Positions 25,238-33,516 of a stretch of DNA of 40,176 nt are shown here, piece after piece. This stretch comes from an uncultured Oceanospirillaceae bacterium (GTDB lineage: Bacteria; Pseudomonadota; Gammaproteobacteria; Pseudomonadales; Oceanobacteraceae), in NCBI GenBank assembly GCA_937974825.1, contig CALJVD010000022.1, forward strand, positions 1 to 40,176. The letters are read 5' to 3'. The first letter of the stretch is position 1, and every line of letters starts with the position of its first letter. The notes beneath the pieces are model-generated. The model saw only the letters and a program-made list of their open reading frames with translations, was not told the DNA's origin and made no database searches. A program made the translations under genes and the position numbers.

Positions 25238-26842
25238 TTAAGCCGTCGGTAGCCTATAGTAGGCGTTCAACAACCTACTGTAGCGCTCATGCTCTGCTTG
25301 CCAGCGCTCATCGGACCACTTTAATGCTTGCTGACAAATCTCTTTAACTTTTCCAATAAACTCTCGCTCTAATCCGCCTTCTTTTAACAGCAATCCCGCT
25401 CTACTTCGCCTTAACAACAGATCATCTAAGTGTTGAATGCTTTCATGCTCAGCAATCCAACGCAGCTCTCCCCAAAGCATCCAATCGCCAAGCCCTGTAT
25501 CCGTTCCTTCACTGACTATCTGCTCAATCACCAATGGATATTGAATGCCGTAATGTCCACGTAATCGCTTATCTATTACGGTATTTGTTATTTCTGCAGA
25601 GGTCTTTTGCGTCTGCTGTGGTGTAAAAACATAATCTGAAAACTGTTTTAACTTAAAGTCATCAATGTACTTCTCAGCCGCTTTCAACGTATCTTGAGCG
25701 ATTAATCGAAAGGTTGTTAATTTCCCGCCACTAACACTAACTAATCCTTTATTTTCCCACACACTGTGGCTTCGTTTTTCTTTAGACGGCGATAATGCAC
25801 CACTATTAATTAACGGTCTGACACCTGCAAAGGTGGCAATCACATCGCTTTTATTAATGTTTGCATCAGGAAAATAATGTCCAACCAGCTTAAGTAAATA
25901 AGTAAGCTCTGAGGAACTGATGTCAGCTTCTTTATTTTTAATTTTCCCATCGTCAATATCTGTGGTTCCTACCACAGTACGCCCATGCCATGGGTAGATA
26001 AAAATAGGACGCTGATCGTCTGGATGTAGAATAGTTAAGGAGTCCCCGACTGGTAAACGCTCAGCCGGCAATACAATATGACTGCCTCTTGATGGTCTAA
26101 TCTTATGTTCATTAACCAATTGATTGCGCAGCTCATCTACCCAAACACCCGTTGCATTAACAACCACATCGGCGTGAATATCTAATGTGTCGGCTGTAAA
26201 CTGATCTTTTAGAGTAATACCAACTACTTTATCGTGCTCTTTAAGCAACTGCTCTGCGCTTACATAGTTCAAACAACAAGCGCCTGCTGCCACCGCTTCA
26301 TGCAACACACGCATCACCAGGCGTGAATCATCTGTAACAGCATCAGCAAAAGTCGTTGCACCTAAAAATTGTTCTTTTTTTAACAATGGATAACGGGTTG
26401 AAAACTCGGCTGGTTTAACAAACTTTCGATAACGCTTACCTGAAAAGAGGTCGTAGCCCCATAACAGCACATTAAAAATAAAAGGTGTTGGGAATTGTTT
26501 TTTATAATGAGGCATCGCGTAGGTCATTAGATCGACTAACCCTGGAGCCTCATTCAGCAATCGTTCACGCTCATGCACGGAATCACGCGTGGTTTTAAAA
26601 TCACCCGCTGCCATATATCGCAGACCACCGTGTACCATTTTAGATGAACGACTAGAGGTACCCCATGCAAAGTCTACTCGTTCAACCAACAACACTTTTA
26701 AACCTTGGCGTGCAGCCTCTAAAGCAATACCAGCCCCTGTTATACCCCCACCCACTACAACCATCTGCCATTGTTCACTTTTAATTGTATTCCATGTGTT
26801 TTGGCGTTCGCCTGCCATCATGCACGTGCTAAAGGAGCTCAT
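25238..26842 (-). CDS. glpD: Glycerol-3-phosphate dehydrogenase, FAD-dependent
   Basis: GlpD oxidises sn-glycerol-3-phosphate to dihydroxyacetone phosphate at the inner membrane, feeding electrons to quinone. The FAD motif is VVVGGGITGAGIALEAARQG (residues about 28-47), followed by WGTSSRSSKMVHGGLRY, FIYPWHGRTVVGTTD, and SGGKLTTFR near the FAD end. The C-terminal domain carries LDDLLLRRSRAG. The length is about 534 residues, against 501 in E. coli, because of an N-terminal extension of some 25 residues that is not conserved. The true start is uncertain. ATGs at 26842, 26821 and 26818 and a GTG at 26857 are all possible, and none has a good ribosome-binding site. No glpF, glpK or glpR is adjacent. 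Confidence 0.9.
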   Translation of the reverse strand: MSSFSTCMMAGERQNTWNTIKSEQWQMVVVGGGITGAGIALEAARQGLKVLLVERVDFAWGTSSRSSKMVHGGLRYMAAGDFKTTRDSVHERERLLNEAPGLVDLMTYAMPHYKKQFPTPFIFNVLLWGYDLFSGKRYRKFVKPAEFSTRYPLLKKEQFLGATTFADAVTDDSRLVMRVLHEAVAAGACCLNYVSAEQLLKEHDKVVGITLKDQFTADTLDIHADVVVNATGVWVDELRNQLVNEHKIRPSRGSHIVLPAERLPVGDSLTILHPDDQRPIFIYPWHGRTVVGTTDIDDGKIKNKEADISSSELTYLLKLVGHYFPDANINKSDVIATFAGVRPLINSGALSPSKEKRSHSVWENKGLVSVSGGKLTTFRLIAQDTLKAAEKYIDDFKLKQFSDYVFTPQQTQKTSAEITNTVIDKRLRGHYGIQYPLVIEQIVSEGTDTGLGDWMLWGELRWIAEHESIQHLDDLLLRRSRAGLLLKEGGLEREFIGKVKEICQQALKWSDERWQAEHERYSRLLNAYYRLPTA

Positions 26843-26857
26843 ATATTTAAAAACCAC

Positions 26858-27152
26858 AGTGATAAGTAAATTGTTATTGGATGCAATCCATTATTGGTGA
26901 ACGATCATACAGCAGAATTGGGTTTCACCCCTCTTTTTATAAGCGTAAAACAAACAACTAACAGGTAGTTTTTAAGCCAAAAATCTACTTAATGTGCCAT
27001 TCTCGTACTAATTTATTTGGATTCTGTATTTAAACTCAACAATATTTTTCTTTATACCTTTATTCCGGCTAATATATAGTGACAACTAAATAAAGGGTAT
27101 ATTACTCAGTATTCTCAAATTACATTCTTTTAATAAGTTCAGAGTATTCATT
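26858..27152. other. Divergent intergenic region, glpD / fabB
   Basis: About 295 AT-rich bases holding the promoters of both genes. Several TATA-like elements (for example near 27070 and 27105) are present, but I cannot pick one with a good -35. No FadR- or FabR-like palindrome was recognised. No open frame. Confidence 0.5.
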
Positions 27153-28364
27153 ATGCGTCGTGTTGTTGTTACTGGTTTAGGAATCGTTAGCTGTTTAGGA
27201 AATAACAAAGAAGAAGTTTTAGCCTCCTTACAAGCTCAGCGTTCAGGAATACGCTTCTCACAAGAATACGCAGATTTAGGATTACGTAGCCAGGTATCTG
27301 GCAAGCCCGATATCGACCTTACAGAACTTATTGACCGCAAACTAAAGCGTTTTATGGGCGAAGGTTCGGCTTATGCTTACCTATCCATGGTAGAAGCTGT
27401 TAAAGATTCTGGTTTAACGGCTGAGCAAATAAGTAACCCTAGAACTGGTTTGATTGCAGGTTCTGGTGGTGTTGCCTCAAGTGATCTTATTGAAGCCGTT
27501 GATATTATTCGCGACAAAGGCGTTCGCAAAATCGGTCCTTACCGCGTTACCCGTACTATGTCTAGCGGCGTATCCGCTAACCTAGCAACGCCCTTCTCTA
27601 TCAAAGGCGTAAACTATTCAATTTCATCAGCCTGTGCGACCAGTGCTCACTGTATTGGCAATGCCATGGAATTAATCCAATGGGGCAAACAAGACGTAGT
27701 ATTCGCCGGTGGGGGTGAAGAAGAACACTGGTCATTTGCTATGCAGTTTGATGCTATGGGTGCACTATCAAGCAAGTATAACGATGCCCCAGAAACTGCC
27801 TCACGTACATACGATGCTAACCGTGATGGCTTCGTGATTGCTGGCGGTGGCGGTATCTTAGTTCTTGAAGAATATGAGCATGCAAAAGCACGCGGCGCTA
27901 AAATTTACGCTGAACTTGTAGGCTACAGTGCAACCTCTGACGGTGCCGATATGGTTGCCCCCTCTGGTGAAGGTGCAGTACGTTGCATGCAAGATGCCTT
28001 AGCAATGGCTGGCAACCCGGAGCTTGATTACATTAATACTCACGGTACTAGTACACCTGCAGGTGACATCACCGAACTTAACGCAATCGCACAAGTTTTC
28101 CCTAATAAAGTACCGGCCATTAGTTCTACTAAATCATTAACAGGCCACTCGCTTGGTGCAGCAGGCGTACAAGAAGCGATTTATACATTATTAATGATGC
28201 AAAACCAGTTTATCGTTGGTAGTGCCAACATTACCGAACTCGATGAAGGCGCAAAAGCGTTCCCAATTATTACAAAAAACCAAGAAGCCAATGTACGAGC
28301 AGCTATGTCTAATAGCTTTGGCTTCGGTGGAACGAACGCCGCACTAGTATTTAAAGCGTTGTAA
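27153..28364 (+). CDS. fabB: Beta-ketoacyl-ACP synthase I (FabB type)
   Basis: A condensing enzyme that elongates acyl-ACP with malonyl-ACP. FabB-type enzymes also elongate cis-3-decenoyl-ACP for unsaturated fatty acids. The start MRRVVVTGLGIVSCLG and all catalytic residues are in place: C161 in SSACATSAH, H297 in NTHGTSTP, K327 in STKSLTGH and H332. Length is 403 (E. coli FabB 404), with closest motif agreement to FabB rather than FabF. fabA is not adjacent. The next gene, 127 bases downstream on the same strand, is the fused carboxylase, which probably makes the malonyl-CoA this enzyme uses. Confidence 0.93.
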   Translation: MRRVVVTGLGIVSCLGNNKEEVLASLQAQRSGIRFSQEYADLGLRSQVSGKPDIDLTELIDRKLKRFMGEGSAYAYLSMVEAVKDSGLTAEQISNPRTGLIAGSGGVASSDLIEAVDIIRDKGVRKIGPYRVTRTMSSGVSANLATPFSIKGVNYSISSACATSAHCIGNAMELIQWGKQDVVFAGGGEEEHWSFAMQFDAMGALSSKYNDAPETASRTYDANRDGFVIAGGGGILVLEEYEHAKARGAKIYAELVGYSATSDGADMVAPSGEGAVRCMQDALAMAGNPELDYINTHGTSTPAGDITELNAIAQVFPNKVPAISSTKSLTGHSLGAAGVQEAIYTLLMMQNQFIVGSANITELDEGAKAFPIITKNQEANVRAAMSNSFGFGGTNAALVFKAL

Positions 28365-28404
28365 TACAGTTTTCTTTACAGTATTAATTCACACAGAATT
28401 TTTT

Positions 28405-28429
28405 AAGTAGGTTATGCCCTAACCTACTT
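28405..28429 (+). promoter_or_regulatory. Leader hairpin 1 before the fused carboxylase
   Basis: A perfect 10-bp inverted repeat AAGTAGGTTA / TAACCTACTT with a 5-base loop, 41 bases after the fabB stop. Only TTTACG follows, so it is a weak intrinsic terminator at best. It could partially terminate fabB transcription or be part of a leader. Confidence 0.6.
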
Positions 28430-28432
28430 TAC

Positions 28433-28464
28433 GTTTGCTCATATGCAAAAGCCGATGAGCAAAC
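28433..28464 (+). promoter_or_regulatory. Leader hairpin 2 before the fused carboxylase
   Basis: A perfect 10-bp inverted repeat GTTTGCTCAT / ATGAGCAAAC with a 12-base loop. It begins 3 bases after hairpin 1 and ends 27 bases before the carboxylase ATG. There is no T-run. It could be a DNA operator or an RNA element. Confidence 0.6.
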
Positions 28465-28491
28465 ACTACAAACAGAATTTGGATTAGATAA

Positions 28492-31400
28492 ATGACAACT
28501 AAACAAAAGCAGAATCCACAGAACGAGCGTTATGTTGATCAACTGTTTCAGGTTGCAGAACAGCTTTCAGCAAACTTTTCATTGTTTCCTGAATACGAAG
28601 ACAATGCGGTTGACCATAGAGTTAAAGGCTTAGTATCTCCACAAGCATGCGACAACCGACTCGAGCAACTTACTTCGCTCGACATCGATAGTTACATAGA
28701 GCAAGTGGTTACCCCGAGTGAGAACTCTGCTCGTACCAGTGCTAAAGAAGTTGTTAAACATTTAGTGATTAAAACGATCACTGAATACGAAGACGGCCCT
28801 CTGTATACCGCTGATGCAGAAGTAGACTTTAACGGCCATATTCGTCGCATTGGTTTTATTTGCCAAAACCGTGAGCATGCCAACGGTGTTTGGGGTCCTC
28901 AACACCATAATAAGGCAGCACTGATTGCCCGTGAGTTTGCCAGTCACAACCTGCCGATCGTTACCTTTATTGATACTCCTGGCGCAGACGCAAGCGAAGC
29001 TGCAAACACCGGCAACCAAGCACACAGTATTTCTCATTTAATTACAGAGATGGCTAACAACAATATGCCAACGCTCGGTATTATTTGGGGGGCTGGTTAT
29101 TCAGGTGGTGCCATTCCATTGGCCACAACAAATATCTTACTTAGTGTGCGTGATGGTATTTTTAATACTATTCAACCTCAAGGGCTAGCCTCTATTGCAC
29201 GCAAGTACAATTTATCTTGGCAAGAGTGTGCTAAATACGTTGGCGTCTCTGCATTTGAGCTGCGTAACGTCGGGGTAATTGATGGCATTATCGATTACAG
29301 CCCAACCGATGCCGACGAAAAGCGTCTAAACCTCTTACAGGCGATCACTACGGGTATCGAATCCATTGAAGCTAGCGCTAAAGAGTTTGTGCAATCTACC
29401 CCTGACCTAATGGAACATTACCAACACAGTATTGAGCGCTTTTTATCGCCTTCTCCAAAGCTTGATAAGCTTCAAAAAGACGCTAACTTCTTTTTAGCTC
29501 AAAGCCCAACAGAACACATTAATATCTTTGGTTTAAGCTATCGCTACACTCGTTATTTATCACTACGCCGTCGCATTCACTCGACTACGATTGAAAACTA
29601 CGGTCGTCTAGCCGAAAAAGAAGTACCTGAAGGTCAGTTACAAGAGCGTAACGAGCGCGATCGCCAGCGTAAATTCCAAAACTGGTTACAAGCACCTGAA
29701 AAAATCGTCTATGACGACGGCTTACATAAAAGCTGGAAGTCTTTCTGGAGCAAGTACGAAGGGCGTGATGATACTCGTGGCGCTATTGCCCGCATGTTCT
29801 TCGGAGAACCCAAAAACAATTACTTAAAAGCAAAGCAAGAGCTGTGCTTCAAGTTAGGTCTGTACCTATTTAACCGTTGGAAGTCTGATGCCAGCGTTAA
29901 CTTCCAAGGTTTATTAGATTACTTAGAAAACTATAAACAGCGCCGTTTTTTACTTCGTTCTGATGACATTTTAGAAGCCAAAGCTGTTGCTAAATTCATT
30001 GAAAGCAACAACAGCGCTTTAGCGGTCTACATTCGCGAGCAACTACCGCATGAAATGCGCCAGGAGTTAACTCAAAGATTAACCAAAGAGAAGTCGAAAG
30101 GTGAACTGAAACACTCACTTGCTAGTGCTCTTAATACTATCTTGAATGGCTCTGTTATCCCTGAAGATATCAGACAAGAGTTAAAACTTTCTCAAAATAC
30201 AATGACCCTTAGCAACAGTGCTGTTTGCAGCAACATTGAAGCTAACCGTCATATTATTGAAGAAGCATTTGCGCCACATATTCAATTCAGACAAAACAGC
30301 ATGCAAAACCCAGCGCATCCAGATATCACTATCCTTGATGCTATTTTGCATGACGAACTGCGTGATAGTTTTGCTCAAGTTGCGCAAAACATGCTGGTGT
30401 TTGGTCAGCTATACGATAACTTCATATACAATCTAGTAAATGTGGCTAAAGAAGCTAATGAAAACCGTGCGCTTTCCCACGACTCATTAAAAAGCTTACT
30501 AGAAAAATCCATTGCTGAAGCAACCGAAGGTGGCAGCTATACAGCTCAAGAAAAAGAATCGTTTTCTCATTGGTTAAGCTACTTCATTAGCAGCAACCAA
30601 CGTGGTGCTTTCTTAAAATCGGTTGAAGAGTGGAAGAAACTAGCATTCCCACGTCTATCCGACACACTGTTTGTCGTAATCACGGTTATCTTTGAAAAAC
30701 TACTGCCTGAATACCATGCAGCAGAAACAGATGGCAAGGCCTATGTTGGTCGAATCAACCCTGCCACTATTGGTCGTCGTAAAGACTTCTGGAACCGTCT
30801 AACCATGGCGTACCACGACTTGTTAATTCAAGAAGTCTTAGATAACGCAAAGCGTCAAAAGAAAACCTCAGCAAAAGCGATTACCGATTACTTCTTTTCA
30901 GATTTCACTGAAATCAACGCAAGTTTAATGTCGGCAGACCCGGTGTCTTTCCCTGGCTTCCGTAACTCCATTGAAAGCGCCCTGAAAAAAGGCGTTACAC
31001 CTTGTGGGGTTGTTACCGGCTTAGGCACGATTAAAATTGGTGACCGCGAACAACGTGTTGGTGCTCTAATTTCAAACCTAGACTTCCAAGCAGGTGCCTT
31101 CGATATGGCTTCAGCTGAGAAGTTCTGTAAGTTGATGGTTAAGTGTGCCCGACTAGGTATTCCTATCGTGTGCTTTGTTTCTTCTGGCGGTATGCAAACC
31201 AAAGAAGGAGCCGCGGCGTTGTTCTCTATGGCGGTTGTAAACGACCGTATTACCCGCTTTGTTCGTGATAACGACTTAGCACTGGTCGTATTTGGCTTTG
31301 GTGACTGTACCGGTGGTGCTCAAGCAAGCTTTGTCACTCACCCATTAGCTCAAACATATTATTTCTCTGGTACCAACATGCCATTCGCTGGTCAAATTGT

Positions 31401-33420
31401 TGTACCTAGCTATTTACCAAGCACCTGTACCCTTTCAAACTATTTATCTGTTTCACCTAAATCGATGGACGGCTTGGTTTCGCACCCATTCTTACCCGAG
31501 TTAGATGAACAACTACGCGCTATCGACCCCGACATGCCGGTTGCTCGTTACACCGTACATGACGTATTAGAGCGTGTACTGCAAGGTTATCTAACCGCTG
31601 AGCGTTTAGAACCCGATACATCCGGTAACTCGACCGATCTTAAGATCTACAACGAAATCAACCGTGTATTAATTCATGCACGTGGTTGTACTGCAGTAAA
31701 ACTAATCCGTAAAGCACAAGAAAACGATATTGAAGTATTACTGGTCGCTTCCGACCCTGATATGGACTCAGTACCCGTTGATATGCTTGGGCCTAATGAC
31801 CGTGTCGTTTGTATTGGTGGTAATACACCCGATGAGAGCTACTTAAACGCTAAATCCGTGTTACGAGTGGCACACCACGAAAACATTACTGCCTTGCACC
31901 CAGGTATTGGCTTCTTATCAGAAAGCAGTCAATTTGCTGCCTTGTGTGGAAACCACGATATTAACTTTATCGGCCCACCCGTTTCATCCATGGAAACCAT
32001 GGGTAACAAGTCTAATGCCATTAGCACAGCAATGAGCGTTAATGTTCCTGTTGTACCTGGCTCACATGGTATTTTAACGAGCTCAGCGAATGCTGCAGCC
32101 GTTGCCGACGAAATTGGCTACCCAGTACTACTTAAAGCCGTACATGGCGGTGGTGGTAAAGGTATTCAGGTAGTTGAGTCGCCCGATAAGATTCACGCCC
32201 TATTCCACCAAATTTCTACCGAAGCAAAAGCCGCTTTTGGTAACGGTGATGTTTACTTAGAAAAGTACGTGACTTCATTACGTCATATCGAAGTACAGGT
32301 ATTACGTGACAGCCATGGCAACACCAAAATTTTAGGGTTACGTGACTGTTCAGTACAGCGTAACAACCAGAAGATTTTTGAAGAGTCTGGTTCCACTATG
32401 CTGCCTGAAAACTTAGAAGTTGCAGTATACGAATACGCTGCTCGTCTTGCTGATGCGGTTGAATATGTTGGCGCAGGTACGGTTGAATTTATTTTCGACC
32501 TAGCCAACAACAGCATCTACTTTATGGAGATGAACACTCGTCTACAGGTTGAACACCCTGTTACCGAGCTTGTTTCAGGTGTAGATATTGTGTCTAACCA
32601 ATTCCGTATTGCCGAAGGCAAGAGCATTGCAGATGTTGAAGCCAAACCTCAAGGTTATGCTATTGAAGTTCGTGTAAACGCAGAAAAAGCCGTTCTTAAG
32701 GGTGATAACATCGAATTTACTCCAACCCCTGGATTAATTCGTGAATGCGTATTACCTGAAGAAGACCATGTTGAAATCATTTCGATGGCTGCTGCTGGCA
32801 AAGAAGTATCTCCATTCTATGACAGCTTAATAGTACAGATTATTTGCTACGGCAAAGACCGTGACGACACAATCAAGAAACTACGCGCTTATCTTGAAAA
32901 GGTTCGTATTACAGGTGTTTGCACAAACATCTCACTATTAAAACGCGTACTCGATGACGAAACCTTCCAAAAAGGTGACTACGATACAACTTACCTGCCG
33001 CACTTCTTAGAGAAGATCGATGCTGATGAGTTTATCCTTGAAGTTGAAGATGCAGCTGACTTACACGCTAACGCTGTGAACGCTGATGCTCTACGCATTG
33101 ATGGTTCAGATGAACTAAAAGTTCTCTCACCATCAACTAGCATTTTCTATGGTTCATCTGCGCCGACAGAGCCACCCTTTGTTAAAGAAGGCGACATCAT
33201 TACTGTCGATCAAACGCTCTGTTTAATGGAGGCGATGAAGATGTTCACCCCACTAAGCTTAAAGCAGTTTAACCGCGGTGAAGCAGAGCTTTACCCAGCT
33301 AACCAGAAGTTTAAGGTGACACGAATCATGAACAGTGATGGTCAGCAAGTAAACCAAGGTGACTTACTGTTTGTATTAAAGCCTATGCCTTTTGAAGCGC
33401 ATAGCGACGGTAACAAATAA
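28492..33420 (+). CDS. Single-chain four-domain acetyl-CoA carboxylase-like protein
   Basis: 1642 residues that appear to hold every acetyl-CoA carboxylase part. About 60-290 is an AccA-like carboxyltransferase half (FIDTPGADA near 160-166, SGGAIP at 204-209, IQPQGLASI). About 290-800 is a helix-rich region I cannot assign. About 800-1020 is an AccD-like half (SSGGMQTKEG from 897, CTGGAQ with glycines 941-942); I see no Cys4 zinc finger. About 1050-1500 is a biotin carboxylase (GGGGKG 1219-1224, RDCSVQRNNQK 1284-1294, EMNTRLQVEH 1346-1355). The C-terminus is a biotinyl domain with EAMKM, biotin on K1583. The likely reaction is acetyl-CoA to malonyl-CoA, inferred from the parts and from fabB upstream. 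Another acyl-CoA cannot be excluded. Only a weak GGAT precedes the ATG. The frame is unbroken and codon use matches the neighbours. Confidence 0.88.
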   Translation: MTTKQKQNPQNERYVDQLFQVAEQLSANFSLFPEYEDNAVDHRVKGLVSPQACDNRLEQLTSLDIDSYIEQVVTPSENSARTSAKEVVKHLVIKTITEYEDGPLYTADAEVDFNGHIRRIGFICQNREHANGVWGPQHHNKAALIAREFASHNLPIVTFIDTPGADASEAANTGNQAHSISHLITEMANNNMPTLGIIWGAGYSGGAIPLATTNILLSVRDGIFNTIQPQGLASIARKYNLSWQECAKYVGVSAFELRNVGVIDGIIDYSPTDADEKRLNLLQAITTGIESIEASAKEFVQSTPDLMEHYQHSIERFLSPSPKLDKLQKDANFFLAQSPTEHINIFGLSYRYTRYLSLRRRIHSTTIENYGRLAEKEVPEGQLQERNERDRQRKFQNWLQAPEKIVYDDGLHKSWKSFWSKYEGRDDTRGAIARMFFGEPKNNYLKAKQELCFKLGLYLFNRWKSDASVNFQGLLDYLENYKQRRFLLRSDDILEAKAVAKFIESNNSALAVYIREQLPHEMRQELTQRLTKEKSKGELKHSLASALNTILNGSVIPEDIRQELKLSQNTMTLSNSAVCSNIEANRHIIEEAFAPHIQFRQNSMQNPAHPDITILDAILHDELRDSFAQVAQNMLVFGQLYDNFIYNLVNVAKEANENRALSHDSLKSLLEKSIAEATEGGSYTAQEKESFSHWLSYFISSNQRGAFLKSVEEWKKLAFPRLSDTLFVVITVIFEKLLPEYHAAETDGKAYVGRINPATIGRRKDFWNRLTMAYHDLLIQEVLDNAKRQKKTSAKAITDYFFSDFTEINASLMSADPVSFPGFRNSIESALKKGVTPCGVVTGLGTIKIGDREQRVGALISNLDFQAGAFDMASAEKFCKLMVKCARLGIPIVCFVSSGGMQTKEGAAALFSMAVVNDRITRFVRDNDLALVVFGFGDCTGGAQASFVTHPLAQTYYFSGTNMPFAGQIVVPSYLPSTCTLSNYLSVSPKSMDGLVSHPFLPELDEQLRAIDPDMPVARYTVHDVLERVLQGYLTAERLEPDTSGNSTDLKIYNEINRVLIHARGCTAVKLIRKAQENDIEVLLVASDPDMDSVPVDMLGPNDRVVCIGGNTPDESYLNAKSVLRVAHHENITALHPGIGFLSESSQFAALCGNHDINFIGPPVSSMETMGNKSNAISTAMSVNVPVVPGSHGILTSSANAAAVADEIGYPVLLKAVHGGGGKGIQVVESPDKIHALFHQISTEAKAAFGNGDVYLEKYVTSLRHIEVQVLRDSHGNTKILGLRDCSVQRNNQKIFEESGSTMLPENLEVAVYEYAARLADAVEYVGAGTVEFIFDLANNSIYFMEMNTRLQVEHPVTELVSGVDIVSNQFRIAEGKSIADVEAKPQGYAIEVRVNAEKAVLKGDNIEFTPTPGLIRECVLPEEDHVEIISMAAAGKEVSPFYDSLIVQIICYGKDRDDTIKKLRAYLEKVRITGVCTNISLLKRVLDDETFQKGDYDTTYLPHFLEKIDADEFILEVEDAADLHANAVNADALRIDGSDELKVLSPSTSIFYGSSAPTEPPFVKEGDIITVDQTLCLMEAMKMFTPLSLKQFNRGEAELYPANQKFKVTRIMNSDGQQVNQGDLLFVLKPMPFEAHSDGNK

Positions 33421-33440
33421 GGGTTAAGAATACTTAACCC
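33421..33440 (+). terminator. Hairpin immediately after the carboxylase stop
   Basis: A perfect 8-bp stem GGGTTAAG / CTTAACCC with an AATA loop, directly abutting the stop codon and followed by ATAAAAAAGA. It lies just upstream of the larger hairpin at 33449-33481. The pair probably ends or protects the transcript. Confidence 0.55.
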
Positions 33441-33448
33441 ATAAAAAA

Positions 33449-33481
33449 GACCCCGAAAAGTTTGTCTAACTTTTCGGGGTC
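33449..33481. terminator. Strong bidirectional terminator, carboxylase / hpt
   Basis: A perfect 14-bp stem GACCCCGAAAAGTT (33449-33462) / AACTTTTCGGGGTC (33468-33481) with a 5-base loop. On the minus strand it is followed by TTTTTTAT, a classical terminator for hpt. On the plus strand AGTTCTTTTTAG follows, giving weaker termination for the carboxylase. Confidence 0.92.
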
Positions 33482-33516
33482 AGTTCTTTTTAGGGCTTTT
33501 GTAACGGTTTACTTAA

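Noticed and set aside
25238..26857. glpD start at the GTG at 26857
   Set aside because: It adds five residues not seen in the family and has no better ribosome-binding site than the ATG at 26842.
28492..33420. Possible assembly fusion of separate acc genes
   Set aside because: The frame is continuous for 4.9 kb with uniform codon use, no internal ribosome-binding sites at the domain borders, and long connecting sequence that is itself coding.
28492..33420. Pyruvate, oxaloacetate or urea carboxylase
   Set aside because: The transferase parts carry AccA/AccD-like crotonase-fold motifs, not the TIM-barrel of pyruvate carboxylase nor the urea carboxylase transferase.
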